The notes under the pieces: generated by a model
What the model was told of the DNA's origin: nothing
Databases searched by the model: none
What the model saw: the letters and a program-made list of their open reading frames with translations, nothing else
Source of the DNA: Rhodothalassium salexigens DSM 2132
GTDB taxonomy: Bacteria; Pseudomonadota; Alphaproteobacteria; Sphingomonadales; Rhodothalassiaceae
DNA length: 64,000 nt
Reading direction: 5' to 3'
NCBI RefSeq assembly: GCF_004341375.1
Contig: NZ_SLXO01000002.1
Coordinates: forward strand, 425,661-489,660
Position numbers and translations under genes: made by a program
Shown: in pieces, positions 9,643 through 19,313 of the stretch
Position numbering within the stretch: the stretch's first letter is position 1
Layout of the letters: the number at the start of each line of letters is the position of its first letter

Positions 9643-10641
9643 TCAGCCGCCGGCGTCGGGGGTCAGCACCGCCGCGCCGGTGAACCGGCCGTGGCGCAGG
9701 TCGTCGAGCGCCTGGTTGGCGTCTTCGAGCGCATAGGTCCGCACGTCGGTGGTCACCGGCCATTTGGCGATGGTGCGGAAGAAGTCGTCGCCGTCGGCGC
9801 GGGTCAGGTTGGCGACCGACTCCAGCCGGCGTTCCTGCCACAGGTCGGCATAGGCGAAGGCCGGGATCTCGGACATGTGGATGCCGCCGCAGACCACCCG
9901 GCCGCCCGGGCGCACGTCGCGCAGCGCCTTTGGCACCAGCGCCCCCACCGGCGCGAACACCAAGGCCGCGTCCAGGGGCTCGGGCGCCGGCGCGTCCGAA
10001 CCGCCGGCCCACGCCACCCCCAGACGCCGGGCGAAGCTCTGCGCGGCCGTGTCGCCGGGTCGGGTGAAGGCGAACACCGTTCGACCTTGGGCGACCAGGA
10101 TCTGCGCCAAGATGTGCGCCGCCGCGCCAAAACCATAGAGGCCGATGCGCTCGGCATCGTCGCCGGCCTTGCGCGCCGTGCGCCAGCCGATCAGCCCGGC
10201 GCACAACAGCGGTGCGGCGTGGCGGTCGTCATAGGCCAGCGGGATCGGGAAGCAATAGCGCGCATCGGCGACCGTGTAGTCGGCGAAACCGCCGTCGAGC
10301 GTGTAGCCGGTAAAGCGCGCCTCGGCGCACAGATTTTCTTCGCCCCGGTGACAGAAGCGGCAGGCGCCGCAGGTCCAGCCCAGCCACGGCACGCCGACCC
10401 GGTCGCCGGCGCGAAAACGGCTGACGCCGGGGCCGGCCTCCAGCACCGTGGCGACGATCTCGTGGCCCGGTATCACCCCGGGCTTGGGCTCGGGCAGGTC
10501 GCCGTCGATCAGATGCAGGTCGGTGCGGCAGACAGCACAGGCGCGGACCCGCAGCAACACCTGGCCCGGGCCGGGCTCGGGCACCGGCCGGTCGACCAGC
10601 GCCAGCGGCGCGCCGGCGCGCGTGAACGTCATTGCCTTCAT
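9643..10641 (-). CDS. Zinc-binding alcohol dehydrogenase family protein (MDR)
   Basis: This 332-residue medium-chain dehydrogenase has the catalytic zinc region CAVCRTDLH (about 35-43), PGHEIV, and the structural zinc cluster CGACRFCHRGEENLC. The NAD(P) domain shows GLYGFGAAAHI. The segment PLLCAGLIGWR resembles the TIGR02822 subgroup. It probably oxidises alcohols or reduces aldehydes. Substrate and cofactor cannot be told. A GGGAG site supports the ATG at 10641. Confidence 0.88.
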   Translation of the reverse strand: MKAMTFTRAGAPLALVDRPVPEPGPGQVLLRVRACAVCRTDLHLIDGDLPEPKPGVIPGHEIVATVLEAGPGVSRFRAGDRVGVPWLGWTCGACRFCHRGEENLCAEARFTGYTLDGGFADYTVADARYCFPIPLAYDDRHAAPLLCAGLIGWRTARKAGDDAERIGLYGFGAAAHILAQILVAQGRTVFAFTRPGDTAAQSFARRLGVAWAGGSDAPAPEPLDAALVFAPVGALVPKALRDVRPGGRVVCGGIHMSEIPAFAYADLWQERRLESVANLTRADGDDFFRTIAKWPVTTDVRTYALEDANQALDDLRHGRFTGAAVLTPDAGG

Positions 10642-10800
10642 GACGGCAGGGGTCTCCCGTAGACATGCGCCTGTGCGACCCGCCCAGCATAACGAGCGGC
10701 CCCGGCCGCCGGTCAAGCACCACCGTCAACACAGTTGTGCGCGGGCGCGCGCAGGTCCGGCCGGGCCGGGCAGCCCGGCTGGACCTGCGGCTCGGGTCGC

Positions 10801-11283
10801 TCAGCGGGTTCGGGTGTCGGCGGGGGCGCCGCGCTGGCGGTCGGGTTGACCGCCGCCGGGCTGGAACGAGCGCTTGAAGTCCTGGGGCAAGCCGGCAGCC
10901 ATGCGCGCCACCAATTGTGCGCGCGAGCGGTCGAACTGGGTCCAACTGTGGCCGGTGCGCGAAAACCAGTCGACCGGCACATTGGCGTTGCGCGCGTCGG
11001 CACGAACGCGCGAACAGGTCAGATAATGCTCCTCGGCCTGCTCGCCCACCGGGGCGGGGCCGACCAGCTTGACCACGGCCAGCAACTCCTCATTGTCGCG
11101 ATGGTTTTCCGGGCTCAACGACAGACAACTGTCGCGGTCGGAATAATCCCGCAGGAACAGCTTGTAGGTGGCCAGACGTTCGCGGCCGAGCACATTCTGG
11201 CTATAGAGCTGGTAGGCGACGAAGGTGGCCACGATGCCGACCAGCAGGCCAAGGCAAAAATAGATCCCTTCCGACAGCTTCAC
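10801..11283 (-). CDS. Single-pass membrane protein of unknown function
   Basis: This 160-residue protein has one transmembrane helix near residues 5-24 (IYFCLGLLVGIVATFVAY), then a polar domain with Cys pairs at RDSCLS and LTCSR, and a Pro/Gly/Arg-rich tail. It is probably anchored with the domain in the periplasm. The GTG start at 11283 has GGGAGAGA immediately upstream, so I prefer it to the longer frame beginning at 11364. I do not recognise a family. Confidence 0.6.
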   Translation of the reverse strand: MKLSEGIYFCLGLLVGIVATFVAYQLYSQNVLGRERLATYKLFLRDYSDRDSCLSLSPENHRDNEELLAVVKLVGPAPVGEQAEEHYLTCSRVRADARNANVPVDWFSRTGHSWTQFDRSRAQLVARMAAGLPQDFKRSFQPGGGQPDRQRGAPADTRTR

Positions 11284-11645
11284 GGTCTCTCTCCCGGCGT
11301 TGCCAGAGCTGTTCCGATCAACCTGGATCGCCGGCTGCGATCCGGACCGGCCGCGAAACGCCACTCAGTCCGCTGGATGAGCGTGTAACAGCGGCCGGTG
11401 GGATCGCCGAACGCCCTGGGCTGTCACGGACGCTAGGCCGCGATCCTCAAGATCGGGTAAAGATTTGCGTCGATTAAGCCTTTTCGGGATCGAACCGGCT
11501 GGCGACGGGGTGTTTGACCGGGCCCGCCGGGCTCGGCTACACAAGGCGCCTGCCGGTTGTACGGCGTCCGACGCCGCACCGCCTGCCGGCCTGCCGCGAC
11601 CGGGCGCCGGCCGGACGATCGCCCAGCCTGGATAACCGATAGACC
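11284..11645. other. Intergenic region between divergent genes
   Basis: These 362 bp must hold promoters for the minus-strand membrane protein and the plus-strand Wzi-like gene. A small dyad, CGATC-ctcaa-GATCG, sits at 11441-11455 in a locally AT-richer patch (about 11440-11490). I see no convincing -35/-10 pair and no ORF. Confidence 0.4.
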
Positions 11646-13235
11646 ATGACCCAAGCCTCGTTCGCCCGGCGCCTTGCGGCCTGTTGCCTGACCGCCCTGT
11701 TGTTCGTCGCCGCCGCGGTGCCGACCGCCGACGCCGCCAGCCCGTGGATCGACCCCGGCGACCGCCTGCTGCGCCGGGATATCGAACTGCTCAAGGCACA
11801 CGGGATCGTCGACGGACCGATCGCCACCTGGCCGCTGTCGTGGAAACAGATCCAGCGCAGCCTGTCGCAGGCCGAAGAGCGGCTCGACCGGCCCGACGTG
11901 CCGGCGCATGTGCGCATGGCGGTGGAGCGGGTCAAGCTTCAGATGCCCCAGGTGCAGGACTATCGCAGCTTCGACGCCATCGCCTCGGCCGGTTTCACCA
12001 ACCAGCAGCGCCTGGTGCGCGATTTCGGCGGCGGCGCGCGCTCCGACGCCGACCTGCGGGTCGGCATCGAGGGCATGGCCGGGCGCTTCTTCCTGCGCGC
12101 CTCGGCGGGCTATCGCACCGACAACCCCACCGGCCGCGACTGGCACTTCGACGACAGCGTCGGCGCCGTGGCGCTCGGCAACTGGCTGTTCTACGGCGGC
12201 ACGGTCAACCAGTGGTACGGGCCGGGCATGGACAGCGCGCTGGTGCTGTCGACCAACGCCCGGCCGTCGCCGCGCGTGGGCTTCCAGCGGCTCGACCCCA
12301 AGGCCATCGACCTGCCGGTGCTGCGCTGGCTCGGGCCGCTGCAATTCACCTTCTCGGCCAGCCGTGCCGAGGACGACCGCGACGACTTCGACCACCCGCT
12401 GATGTTCCACACCCGGCTGTCGATCGAGCCGGTGGACGGCTTCACCCTCGGCCTGTCGCGCGGCCTGCAACTGTGCGGCGAGGGCCGGCGCTGTTCGTTC
12501 TCGACCATCGCCAAGGCGCTCGGCGCGATCACCCCCTTCACCGACGACCTGGACAATACCGGCGACGTGTTCGACCCCGACGAGCCCGGCAACCAGATCT
12601 TCGGCATCGACATGGCCTATGCCGACACCTGGGGCGATTACGACTATAAGCTCTATCTGGAATCGGCCGCCGAGGACAGCGCCGGGCCGGTGATGTTCGG
12701 CGCCGCCACCTTGACCCTGGGCGGCCATCTGTCGGGCTACTGGACCGGGCGCGGCCTGTCGTGGAAGCTGCGCGGCGAGGTCAGCGAGACCCAGACCAAC
12801 CGCTTCTTCGGCATCGGCAAGAACGACCGCTTCGGCGTCGCCTACAACAATTTCGTGTTCACCGAGGGCTATACCTATCGCGACCGCTATATGGGGCCGT
12901 CGATCGGCGGCGACGGGCGGCTGTTCACCGGCGAGCTGTCGGTGGTCGACCTGGACAGCCGGTTCTATTATCTGCGCTATCGCCACATCGTGCTGAACGG
13001 CACCGGGCTCGAACCGCGCACCGCCGGTCAGGAGCCCCTCGACCGCATCCAGTTCGCCAACCGACTGTCGCGCAACCCCGAGCGGATCAACAGCATCGCC
13101 GCCGGCGTCACCCTGCCGCCGACCCAGTACGGCCGCCTGACCCTCGAAGCGCGGCTGTTCGACGACAAGCCCAACACCCCCGGCCGCAGCCCCATCGACG
13201 GCGCCTTCGAACTGCGCTGGACCTACGGGTTTTAG
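11646..13235 (+). CDS. Capsule assembly Wzi family outer-membrane protein
   Basis: This 529-residue protein has a signal peptide cleaved near ADAAS (about residue 31). An N-terminal helical part (WIDPGDRLLRRDIELL) is followed by a long beta-barrel region with alternating aromatic strands (GNWLFYGGTVNQWYGPG, FRLSIEP-like strands) and a terminal aromatic, TYGF. Such signatures define the Wzi/capsule-assembly family, which attaches capsular polysaccharide to the outer membrane. No other capsule genes adjoin it, apart from the nucleotide-sugar dehydrogenase about 3 kb upstream. Confidence 0.85.
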   Translation: MTQASFARRLAACCLTALLFVAAAVPTADAASPWIDPGDRLLRRDIELLKAHGIVDGPIATWPLSWKQIQRSLSQAEERLDRPDVPAHVRMAVERVKLQMPQVQDYRSFDAIASAGFTNQQRLVRDFGGGARSDADLRVGIEGMAGRFFLRASAGYRTDNPTGRDWHFDDSVGAVALGNWLFYGGTVNQWYGPGMDSALVLSTNARPSPRVGFQRLDPKAIDLPVLRWLGPLQFTFSASRAEDDRDDFDHPLMFHTRLSIEPVDGFTLGLSRGLQLCGEGRRCSFSTIAKALGAITPFTDDLDNTGDVFDPDEPGNQIFGIDMAYADTWGDYDYKLYLESAAEDSAGPVMFGAATLTLGGHLSGYWTGRGLSWKLRGEVSETQTNRFFGIGKNDRFGVAYNNFVFTEGYTYRDRYMGPSIGGDGRLFTGELSVVDLDSRFYYLRYRHIVLNGTGLEPRTAGQEPLDRIQFANRLSRNPERINSIAAGVTLPPTQYGRLTLEARLFDDKPNTPGRSPIDGAFELRWTYGF

Positions 13236-13259
13236 CCGGCGGGTGCCGCCGCAACGGCG

Positions 13260-14957
13260 CTATTCCGCCGCCTCGGCCGGCTTGACCGGTTTGGCCGCGG
13301 GCGTGCGCGGCTCTGCCGTTGCCAGGCCTTGGGCGCTCAGCGCCGTGTCGAGCGCCTGGCCCGCTTCGTCTTCAAGCGCCGCCTGGCGCAGGGCCGCCAG
13401 GGTGGTGGCCGCATCGCACCGCCCCTGCACCTGGCGCGCCGCCGCCATCAGGGTGGCGAAACGCGCCATGCCGCGCGCGTGGGTGTCGCCATAGCCGCGC
13501 ACCAGCGTCTGACAGCGGGCGATTTCCTCCGCCAAGGCGGTGTCGTTGCCGGCGACCTGGGTGATCGCGACGAGCCAGGCACGGATCTCGGCGGTCTCTC
13601 TCTGGTAGCGCAGCGTCCAGCGCCGCATCCAGCGCAGCCGCGCCAAGGCATAAAGCGGCAAAAATCCGCGCAGCTTGGCGGTGTGGATGTGCCGGCCGCG
13701 CGCCACCAGCCGGCCGAGCACGCCGCGCACCCAAGGGGTCGCCCAAACCCAGCGGCCCAGCGGCGCCGGCAGCGTGTCGGCCAGCTCCTCGACGCGCGGG
13801 TGCATGAACTCGGTCACATAGACGATATCGTCGGCGCCCGCCTGGACCTCCGCCGCCGTCCGCTCGAACCGCGCCGCCCGGGTCTTCAGATCGGCGACCC
13901 GGATGGTGTCCTCATAGGTCATCCACAGCGCCAGATGGCGCGCCACCGTCCGGGTCAACGGATAGGTCCGGTCGCCGCCCGCCCCGCCTCGCGCGCCCGT
14001 CGACGCCGCGCGCTCGGCCGCCAGCACCGGCGCCAGGCGATCCAGATAGGCATGGGCGTAGCGCGGGTCCTGATAATCCACCGCACGCTTGACGCCTTCG
14101 ACCACCGTCGCGTGGGTGGCGGTGGGAAAGCTTTCGGCCACCCGGTCGAGCAACCGCTGCGCCTTGGGCGTGCGCGCCCGGCCGAGCCCCGCCGACACCG
14201 ACGGCCGCCGATGACCGGGCGGTGACGGCGGCGGTGACGCCAGCGAGGCGGCGGCCGGGTCCGCGCCCCGCACCGCCCGGTCATGGGCGGCGCGGAACAC
14301 GGCCAGATTGGTCGCCACCGCCCGACCGCCGCGCCGGATCGTCTCTTCGAACTCGGCCACCGGGATCGCCAGCGCGCCCGAGCCCGCGAGCGCGCCGAAC
14401 AGCGCGGCACTGATCACCCCGCCCTCGGCGCCGGCGAGTGCCTGCATATCGAAGGCCACCAGGTGGCGCGCCTGCACCGCAGCGGCGCGCTGCACGGCGT
14501 CGGCGTCGGCGATGCCGTCGGCGAGCGCCGATTTTTCCGAGATCGCATAGTCGCGATGGGTCGAGGCGACCAGCGTGGTCCGGTCGGGGGTGACGAAGCC
14601 GCGCGCGATCGCCCGGCCGGCCTCCATCCACTCCGCGGCCAACACCACGTCCACGTCGCCGGGGACCGGCATCAGCGACAGCACGGGCTCGGCGCCGGCG
14701 CGCTCGGCCGCCGCCTGGGGGAATATCTCGACGCAATAGATCGTCGCCCCGGTGCGCTGGGCGACGCCGGGCACCGAGGTGGCCTGGGCGATGTAGCCGG
14801 CGGCCTCGGCGGTCTCGACGATCCAGCCGGCGAGCACCCCGCCGCCCTGTCCGCCCAGGGCCGCGATGGCGATGGAGAACGCGCGCAGGGGGACGTCGCC
14901 ATCGCCCGCGACGGTGGCTGCCGCGTCGGTCGGGGTCGAGGTGCGCCGGTCGGTCAT
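13260..14957 (-). CDS. iorB: Indolepyruvate ferredoxin oxidoreductase, beta subunit (long form)
   Basis: This 565-residue protein starts with the gamma-type pyruvate-ferredoxin oxidoreductase domain: ALGGQGGGVLAGWI (about 33-46), AQRTGATIYCVE. It then has a C-terminal extension of about 330 residues that fits the DUF6537 region of long IorB proteins. With IorA it oxidatively decarboxylates aryl-pyruvates such as indolepyruvate to aryl-acetyl-CoA and reduces ferredoxin. It begins 11 nt after iorA stops, so the two are cotranscribed. It ends 24 nt from the convergent Wzi-like gene. Confidence 0.9.
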   Translation of the reverse strand: MTDRRTSTPTDAAATVAGDGDVPLRAFSIAIAALGGQGGGVLAGWIVETAEAAGYIAQATSVPGVAQRTGATIYCVEIFPQAAAERAGAEPVLSLMPVPGDVDVVLAAEWMEAGRAIARGFVTPDRTTLVASTHRDYAISEKSALADGIADADAVQRAAAVQARHLVAFDMQALAGAEGGVISAALFGALAGSGALAIPVAEFEETIRRGGRAVATNLAVFRAAHDRAVRGADPAAASLASPPPSPPGHRRPSVSAGLGRARTPKAQRLLDRVAESFPTATHATVVEGVKRAVDYQDPRYAHAYLDRLAPVLAAERAASTGARGGAGGDRTYPLTRTVARHLALWMTYEDTIRVADLKTRAARFERTAAEVQAGADDIVYVTEFMHPRVEELADTLPAPLGRWVWATPWVRGVLGRLVARGRHIHTAKLRGFLPLYALARLRWMRRWTLRYQRETAEIRAWLVAITQVAGNDTALAEEIARCQTLVRGYGDTHARGMARFATLMAAARQVQGRCDAATTLAALRQAALEDEAGQALDTALSAQGLATAEPRTPAAKPVKPAEAAE

Positions 14958-14968
14958 CGCGCGGGCCC

Positions 14969-17185
14969 TCAGAACGCCACCCGGGCGCGCGCCTTGTCGG
15001 CGCGGGCCTGGAGGAAGCCGATCACCCGCCCGCGCCAGCGCGCCAGCCGCCGGTCCCAGGGGCCGGGGTTCTGGATCACGTCGGCGCGGTAGAAGCTGGG
15101 ACACAGCCGGGCGGCATGGGCGACCTCGCCGCACAGGCCACAGGCCACGCAATCGTCGGTCACATGGGCCACCGGGCTGTCGCGCAACGGATCGGGGTTG
15201 GGCTTGACGGTCAGCGACGGGCAGCCCGACAGCCGGATGCAGCTATGGTCGCCGGTGCAGGTGTCGGCGTCGACGCCGAAGCGCTCGCGCACCACCCGCT
15301 CGCCCGCCGCCAGGCGTTGCTTGACCAGCGGCTTTTCCCGGCGCTGCTTGGTCAACATGCATTCGTTTTCGGCGACGATCACCTTGGGGCCCTTGTGTCG
15401 GGTGGTCAGCGCCTCGCGCAGCGTCGCCTTGACCGTCGAGACCTTGTAGGTGTCGACGGTGCGCACCCAGTCGACGCCGACGCCCTTCAAGGCATCCTGG
15501 ATGGTGTGGCGGGTCGAGCGCCGGGGATTGTCGCCGCGCGACGACAGAAGGTCCTGGCCCCCGGTGGCGGCGGAATAGCTGTTGTCGATGATCACCAGCA
15601 CATTGTCGTTGCGGTTGAACACCGCGTTGCCGACCCCCGACGCCAGCCCGTTGTGCCAGAAGCCGCCATCGCCCATGACCGAGATGGTGCGCCGGTCGGC
15701 CGGGACATTGAACGCCGAGGCGCCGGCCCAGCCGAGGCCGTAGCCCATGGTGGTGTTGCCCAGGTTAAAGGGCGGCAGGATCGAAAACAGGTGGCAGCCG
15801 ATATCGCACGAGATATGGAACGGCCCCATTTCGGCCTCCAACAGCTTCATGGCCGAGAACACCGGCCGTTCGGGGCAGCCGGTGCAGAACCCCGCCGGGC
15901 GCGCCGGCACCGTGGCGGCCAGGCTGTCGGCCACCGACGGATCGAGCCCGGCGGCGTTATGGCCGGGCGCCACCGGGGCGGCCTTGTCCGTGCCCTGGCC
16001 CGCGCTCTTTTCGGTGCCCGTGTCCGCGCCCTGGCCCTCCGCCTGTTCCGCACTATGGCCTGCATCCTGGGCCAGATAGCGCGCCAGCGCGTCGCGCACC
16101 ACCGCGCCGGTATACTCGCCCGCCATCGGCAACAGATCCTTACCCACCACCCGGGTGCCGAGACCGCGGCGGCGCAGGATATGGTTGAACGCCTGCTCGA
16201 TATAGTTGGGCTGACCCTCCTCCAGCAGCAGCACCGAGCTCTTGTCGGCGCAGAAGCCGACGATCTCGTCGTCGATCAGCGGGTAGGCCACGTTGAGCAC
16301 ATAGATCGGCAGGTCGGTGTTGCCGAAGGCGTCCGACCGGCCGAGCAGTTCGAGCGCCCGGATCAGCGTGTTGTAGAGCCCGCCCTGGACGACGATGCCG
16401 CACGGCCCCACCGCACCGCCCAGAAACTCGTTCAGCCGGTGGCGTTTGATGAACGCGACGGCGGCGGGCAGGCGCTCGGCGATCTTTTCGTGTTCATGGG
16501 CGAAATTGGCCGGCGGCAGGACGATCCGCCCGGTATCGCGCACCGGGTTCGCCATCGCTTGCGCCAGCCCCAGGGGCGGGCGGCGATTGTCCCGGGCCTC
16601 GAACCGGCCATAGACATGGCAGGCGCGGATGCGCAGTTCCAGCATCACCGGCGTGTGGCTGGCCTCCGACAGCTCGAAGCCCTTCTCCACCATGTGGACG
16701 ATGGCGGTCAGGTTGGGCCGCGGGTCGAGCAGCCACATCTGCGACTTCATGGCGAAGGCGTGGGTGCGCTCCTGCATGATCGACGAGCCCTCGCCATAGT
16801 CCTCGCCGACGATCACCAGCGCGCCGCCGGTCACGCCGCCCGAGGCCACATTGGCCAGAGCGTCGGACGCCACATTGGTGCCGACGGTCGACTTCCAGGT
16901 GACCGCGCCGCGCAGCGGATAGTTGACCGACGCGGCGAGCATGGCGCCGGCGGTGGCCTCGCTGGCGCTGGCCTCGAAATGGACGCCCAACTCGTCGAGC
17001 ACCGGCTCGGCGTCGGCCAGCACGTCCATCAGGTGCGACACCGGCGCGCCCTGATAGCCGCCCACATAGGCGATGCCCGACTGCAACAGCGCCTTGGCGA
17101 CCGCCAGAATGGCCTCGCCGCGAAAGGTCTCGCCCGCGCCCAGGCGCAGCTTGTCCGCTTCCTGTGTGAACGACCGTTCGGCCAT
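14969..17185 (-). CDS. iorA: Indolepyruvate ferredoxin oxidoreductase, alpha subunit
   Basis: This 738-residue ThDP and iron-sulfur enzyme has an N-terminal pyrimidine-binding domain (GGYQGAPVSHL) and a central Cys pair (FCTGCPERP). A ThDP-binding motif follows (GDGGFWHNG to IIDNSYSA), then C-terminal ferredoxin-type clusters (CTGDHSC, CPSL, CVACGLCG, CPSF). A low-complexity linker rich in Ala, Gln, Gly, Asp and Lys (about residues 372-410) separates domains and looks recently expanded. The enzyme works in aromatic amino-acid degradation, using the keto acid made by transamination. It is the middle gene of a cyclase-iorA-iorB unit. Confidence 0.93.
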   Translation of the reverse strand: MAERSFTQEADKLRLGAGETFRGEAILAVAKALLQSGIAYVGGYQGAPVSHLMDVLADAEPVLDELGVHFEASASEATAGAMLAASVNYPLRGAVTWKSTVGTNVASDALANVASGGVTGGALVIVGEDYGEGSSIMQERTHAFAMKSQMWLLDPRPNLTAIVHMVEKGFELSEASHTPVMLELRIRACHVYGRFEARDNRRPPLGLAQAMANPVRDTGRIVLPPANFAHEHEKIAERLPAAVAFIKRHRLNEFLGGAVGPCGIVVQGGLYNTLIRALELLGRSDAFGNTDLPIYVLNVAYPLIDDEIVGFCADKSSVLLLEEGQPNYIEQAFNHILRRRGLGTRVVGKDLLPMAGEYTGAVVRDALARYLAQDAGHSAEQAEGQGADTGTEKSAGQGTDKAAPVAPGHNAAGLDPSVADSLAATVPARPAGFCTGCPERPVFSAMKLLEAEMGPFHISCDIGCHLFSILPPFNLGNTTMGYGLGWAGASAFNVPADRRTISVMGDGGFWHNGLASGVGNAVFNRNDNVLVIIDNSYSAATGGQDLLSSRGDNPRRSTRHTIQDALKGVGVDWVRTVDTYKVSTVKATLREALTTRHKGPKVIVAENECMLTKQRREKPLVKQRLAAGERVVRERFGVDADTCTGDHSCIRLSGCPSLTVKPNPDPLRDSPVAHVTDDCVACGLCGEVAHAARLCPSFYRADVIQNPGPWDRRLARWRGRVIGFLQARADKARARVAF

Positions 17186-17294
17186 GGCCTGTCTCCCGTG
17201 CTCGCCCCGCTGCTTGCTGCGGCCCCAAAGGCCCGTTCTGGTTCGCCGATACCCGTGCCGACGGATGACCGGCGCGCCTGGCCCGGGTGCCGGG

Positions 17295-18080
17295 TCAGCC
17301 GCCGGGCACCAGGGCCAGCACCCGCAGGGGCGAGCCCGAGCCGCCGACGATCTTGAGCGGCGGCGCGATCACCACCGCCCCCGTGGCCGGCAGTTGGTCC
17401 AGATTGGCCAAGCTGGCAAGCCCGAACTTGTTGGCGCCGTGCATCAGCGCGTGACAGGGAAACGGCGGCTCCATGGCGGCGGCCTGGCCCGCGTCGGTGC
17501 CCACGGTTTCGACCCCGACGCCGAGGATATCGCGCGCCTCGGCCAGAAAACGCGGCGTCTCGGGCGCCAGGCCCGGGGTGTGCGGACCGTCCTCGGCCAT
17601 GTTCAGGAACGCCTCGGGCTCGGTGCGCGCGCTCCAGCCGGTGCGGATCAACACCCAACTGTCGCGCGGGATGCGCCCATGGGCCGCCTCCCAGGCCAGC
17701 ACATGGTCGGGGGTCAGCAGAAAGTCGGCGTCGGCGGCCACCTGGTCGACCACGTCGATCACGCACGCCGGGCCCACGAAGCGCTCGGGCGGGATCGTGT
17801 CGGTGGCGTTGTCGGCGTGGTCCTTGCCGGTGATCCAGTGCACGGGCGCGTCGAAATGGGTGCCGGTGTGCTCGCCGCAGGCGAACTTGTTCCAGTACCA
17901 GGCCGGTCCGCGCGCGTCATAGCGCGAAATCTCCTCGATCGAGAACGGCGGCGATTGGGCGAACTGGGGCGGCAGGTGCAGCACCGGCGTGGCCGGCTCC
18001 AACGGCCGGGTCAGGTCGACCACCCGCACGCCGCCGCTGGCCAGCGCCGCCACCAAGGTGTTCAAAACGTCCGACGCCAT
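17295..18080 (-). CDS. Cyclase family protein (kynurenine formamidase-like)
   Basis: This 261-residue metal-dependent hydrolase of the cyclase/KynB superfamily shows VVDLTRPLEP near the start, the metal motif HTGTHFDAPVHW (about residues 73-84), and GVGVETVGTD. Family members hydrolyse amide or lactone-type substrates such as N-formylkynurenine. AAAGGGGAAAG upstream marks the ATG. It lies 109 nt before iorA on the same strand, so it may act on a compound related to aromatic amino-acid breakdown. That link is inferred from position. The reaction is not proven by sequence. Confidence 0.85.
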   Translation of the reverse strand: MASDVLNTLVAALASGGVRVVDLTRPLEPATPVLHLPPQFAQSPPFSIEEISRYDARGPAWYWNKFACGEHTGTHFDAPVHWITGKDHADNATDTIPPERFVGPACVIDVVDQVAADADFLLTPDHVLAWEAAHGRIPRDSWVLIRTGWSARTEPEAFLNMAEDGPHTPGLAPETPRFLAEARDILGVGVETVGTDAGQAAAMEPPFPCHALMHGANKFGLASLANLDQLPATGAVVIAPPLKIVGGSGSPLRVLALVPGG

Positions 18081-18371
18081 GGCTTTCCCCTTTCTCCCTG
18101 ACGCGTTCAGGCCGGCCGCACTGCCCCGCCGCCGGTCATTGGTCTTCCATAGAATCGACCGTGGCCGGTCCAACAGGAAAAATCCATATCGGAAAGAAAC
18201 GCTTGCCCCGATGAGGCGATAGCATCTGTGTCCCCGGCCGCGTGCGCATTCGCCCCTTGCCTCACCTTGGGTCCAGACCATACAAGAGGGCGCGAAATCG
18301 CGGTGTCGTCCCCCGAAACGAGACCGTCCCGTCCGCCTCGACCACCGCCCCGGGCACACAAGGAGCTGCAT

Positions 18372-19037
18372 ATGAGCCATACGACCCATATCTTCTTTCA
18401 CGTGGTGCTGTTCGGCCTCTGGCTTGGCCCCTATGCTGCCCTGCTGGTCCTGATCGGCCGGCTGCGTCTGATCGGCGACCAGCCCCAGGCGGTCGAGACC
18501 TTGCTCAAGAGCGTACGACTGATCGAACGGGTGCCGCGGACCGCGTTCATCCTGATGCTGCCCATGGGCCTGCAACTCTCGCACAATCTGGGCTATATCG
18601 CCTTTTCCACCGGCAACACCTTGGGCGTGTGGGTCGTGGCGTTGGTCTGGCTGGCGATCGACTGGCGCGGCGCGCGCCAAAGCTTCGGCCCGGCGGCCCA
18701 GGCGGCGCGCGTGGTGTTCCGGGTCCTGGCCTCGGGTTTCGGCGCGGTGGTCGGCGGCGCCGGGCTGTTGTCGTTGGTGACCGGCGGGCCCATCGCCCTG
18801 CCCTGGCTGGCCGGCAAATTCACCCTGTTCGGTTTGGCGCTGGTGATCATGATCCTGATCGATCTCGCCGTGGCGCAATTCTATCCGCGCCAGCAGGGCA
18901 AGGAGGCCAAGGCCGGCGTGCCCAGCGACCCCGCGCTGATCGCCAAGGCCGCAAGCCAGGCCGGCACCGGCATCGTCGCGCTCTTGGTGGTCTTGGCCGC
19001 CGCCGCCTGGATGGGCGTGGTCAAGCCGTTCGCCTGA
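18372..19037 (+). CDS. Multi-pass inner-membrane protein of unknown function
   Basis: This 221-residue protein has about six hydrophobic helices and begins SHTTHIFFHVVLFGLWLGPY. A His-rich first helix and HN in the third (QLSHNLGY) recall heme-binding or DUF2269-type membrane proteins, but I cannot assign it. An AGGAG site at 18361-18365 defines the ATG and a terminator follows. The 291-bp region before it is shared with the divergent cyclase gene. Confidence 0.65.
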   Translation: MSHTTHIFFHVVLFGLWLGPYAALLVLIGRLRLIGDQPQAVETLLKSVRLIERVPRTAFILMLPMGLQLSHNLGYIAFSTGNTLGVWVVALVWLAIDWRGARQSFGPAAQAARVVFRVLASGFGAVVGGAGLLSLVTGGPIALPWLAGKFTLFGLALVIMILIDLAVAQFYPRQQGKEAKAGVPSDPALIAKAASQAGTGIVALLVVLAAAAWMGVVKPFA

Positions 19038-19066
19038 TCCGTACACGAAATCCTGTCGCATCTTTA

Positions 19067-19105
19067 GCGCCGACGCCGCCTTTCGGGCTGCGCCGGCGCT
19101 TTTTT
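19067..19105 (+). terminator. Rho-independent terminator
   Basis: A GCGCCG/CGGCGC stem (19067-19072 with 19094-19099, with further pairing inside) is followed by TTTTTT at 19100-19105. It lies 30 nt past the membrane-protein stop. Confidence 0.82.
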
Positions 19106-19243
19106 GCCTTTTACCCCTCACCTGCCGCGCGACAACAGCCCACGCGATCACAGCCGGACGATGCGGCGTCGGTGGCACGGCCGCCGAGATCGTCTTCGAC
19201 AATGGAACCGAACAGCCAGCGCGCCCAGCCCGCCAAACGCCCA

Positions 19244-19274
19244 ACGGCCCGGCATTCCGTGGATGCCGGGCCGT
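19244..19274 (-). terminator. Strong hairpin downstream of the beta-barrel gene
   Basis: A perfect 12-bp inverted repeat (ACGGCCCGGCAT with ATGCCGGGCCGT) has a 7-nt loop. It lies 40 nt beyond the stop of the minus-strand gene. There is no clear T-run on the minus side, so termination is likely but not certain. It may serve both strands. Confidence 0.65.
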
Positions 19275-19313
19275 CTTGTCTTGTCCGGGCGGCGTAAAGC
19301 GCGCGTCTGCGGC

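Noticed and set aside
15116..17356. 746-codon plus-strand open frame opposite iorA
   Set aside because: Shadow frame with no domain. iorA on the minus strand has all expected ThDP and iron-sulfur motifs.
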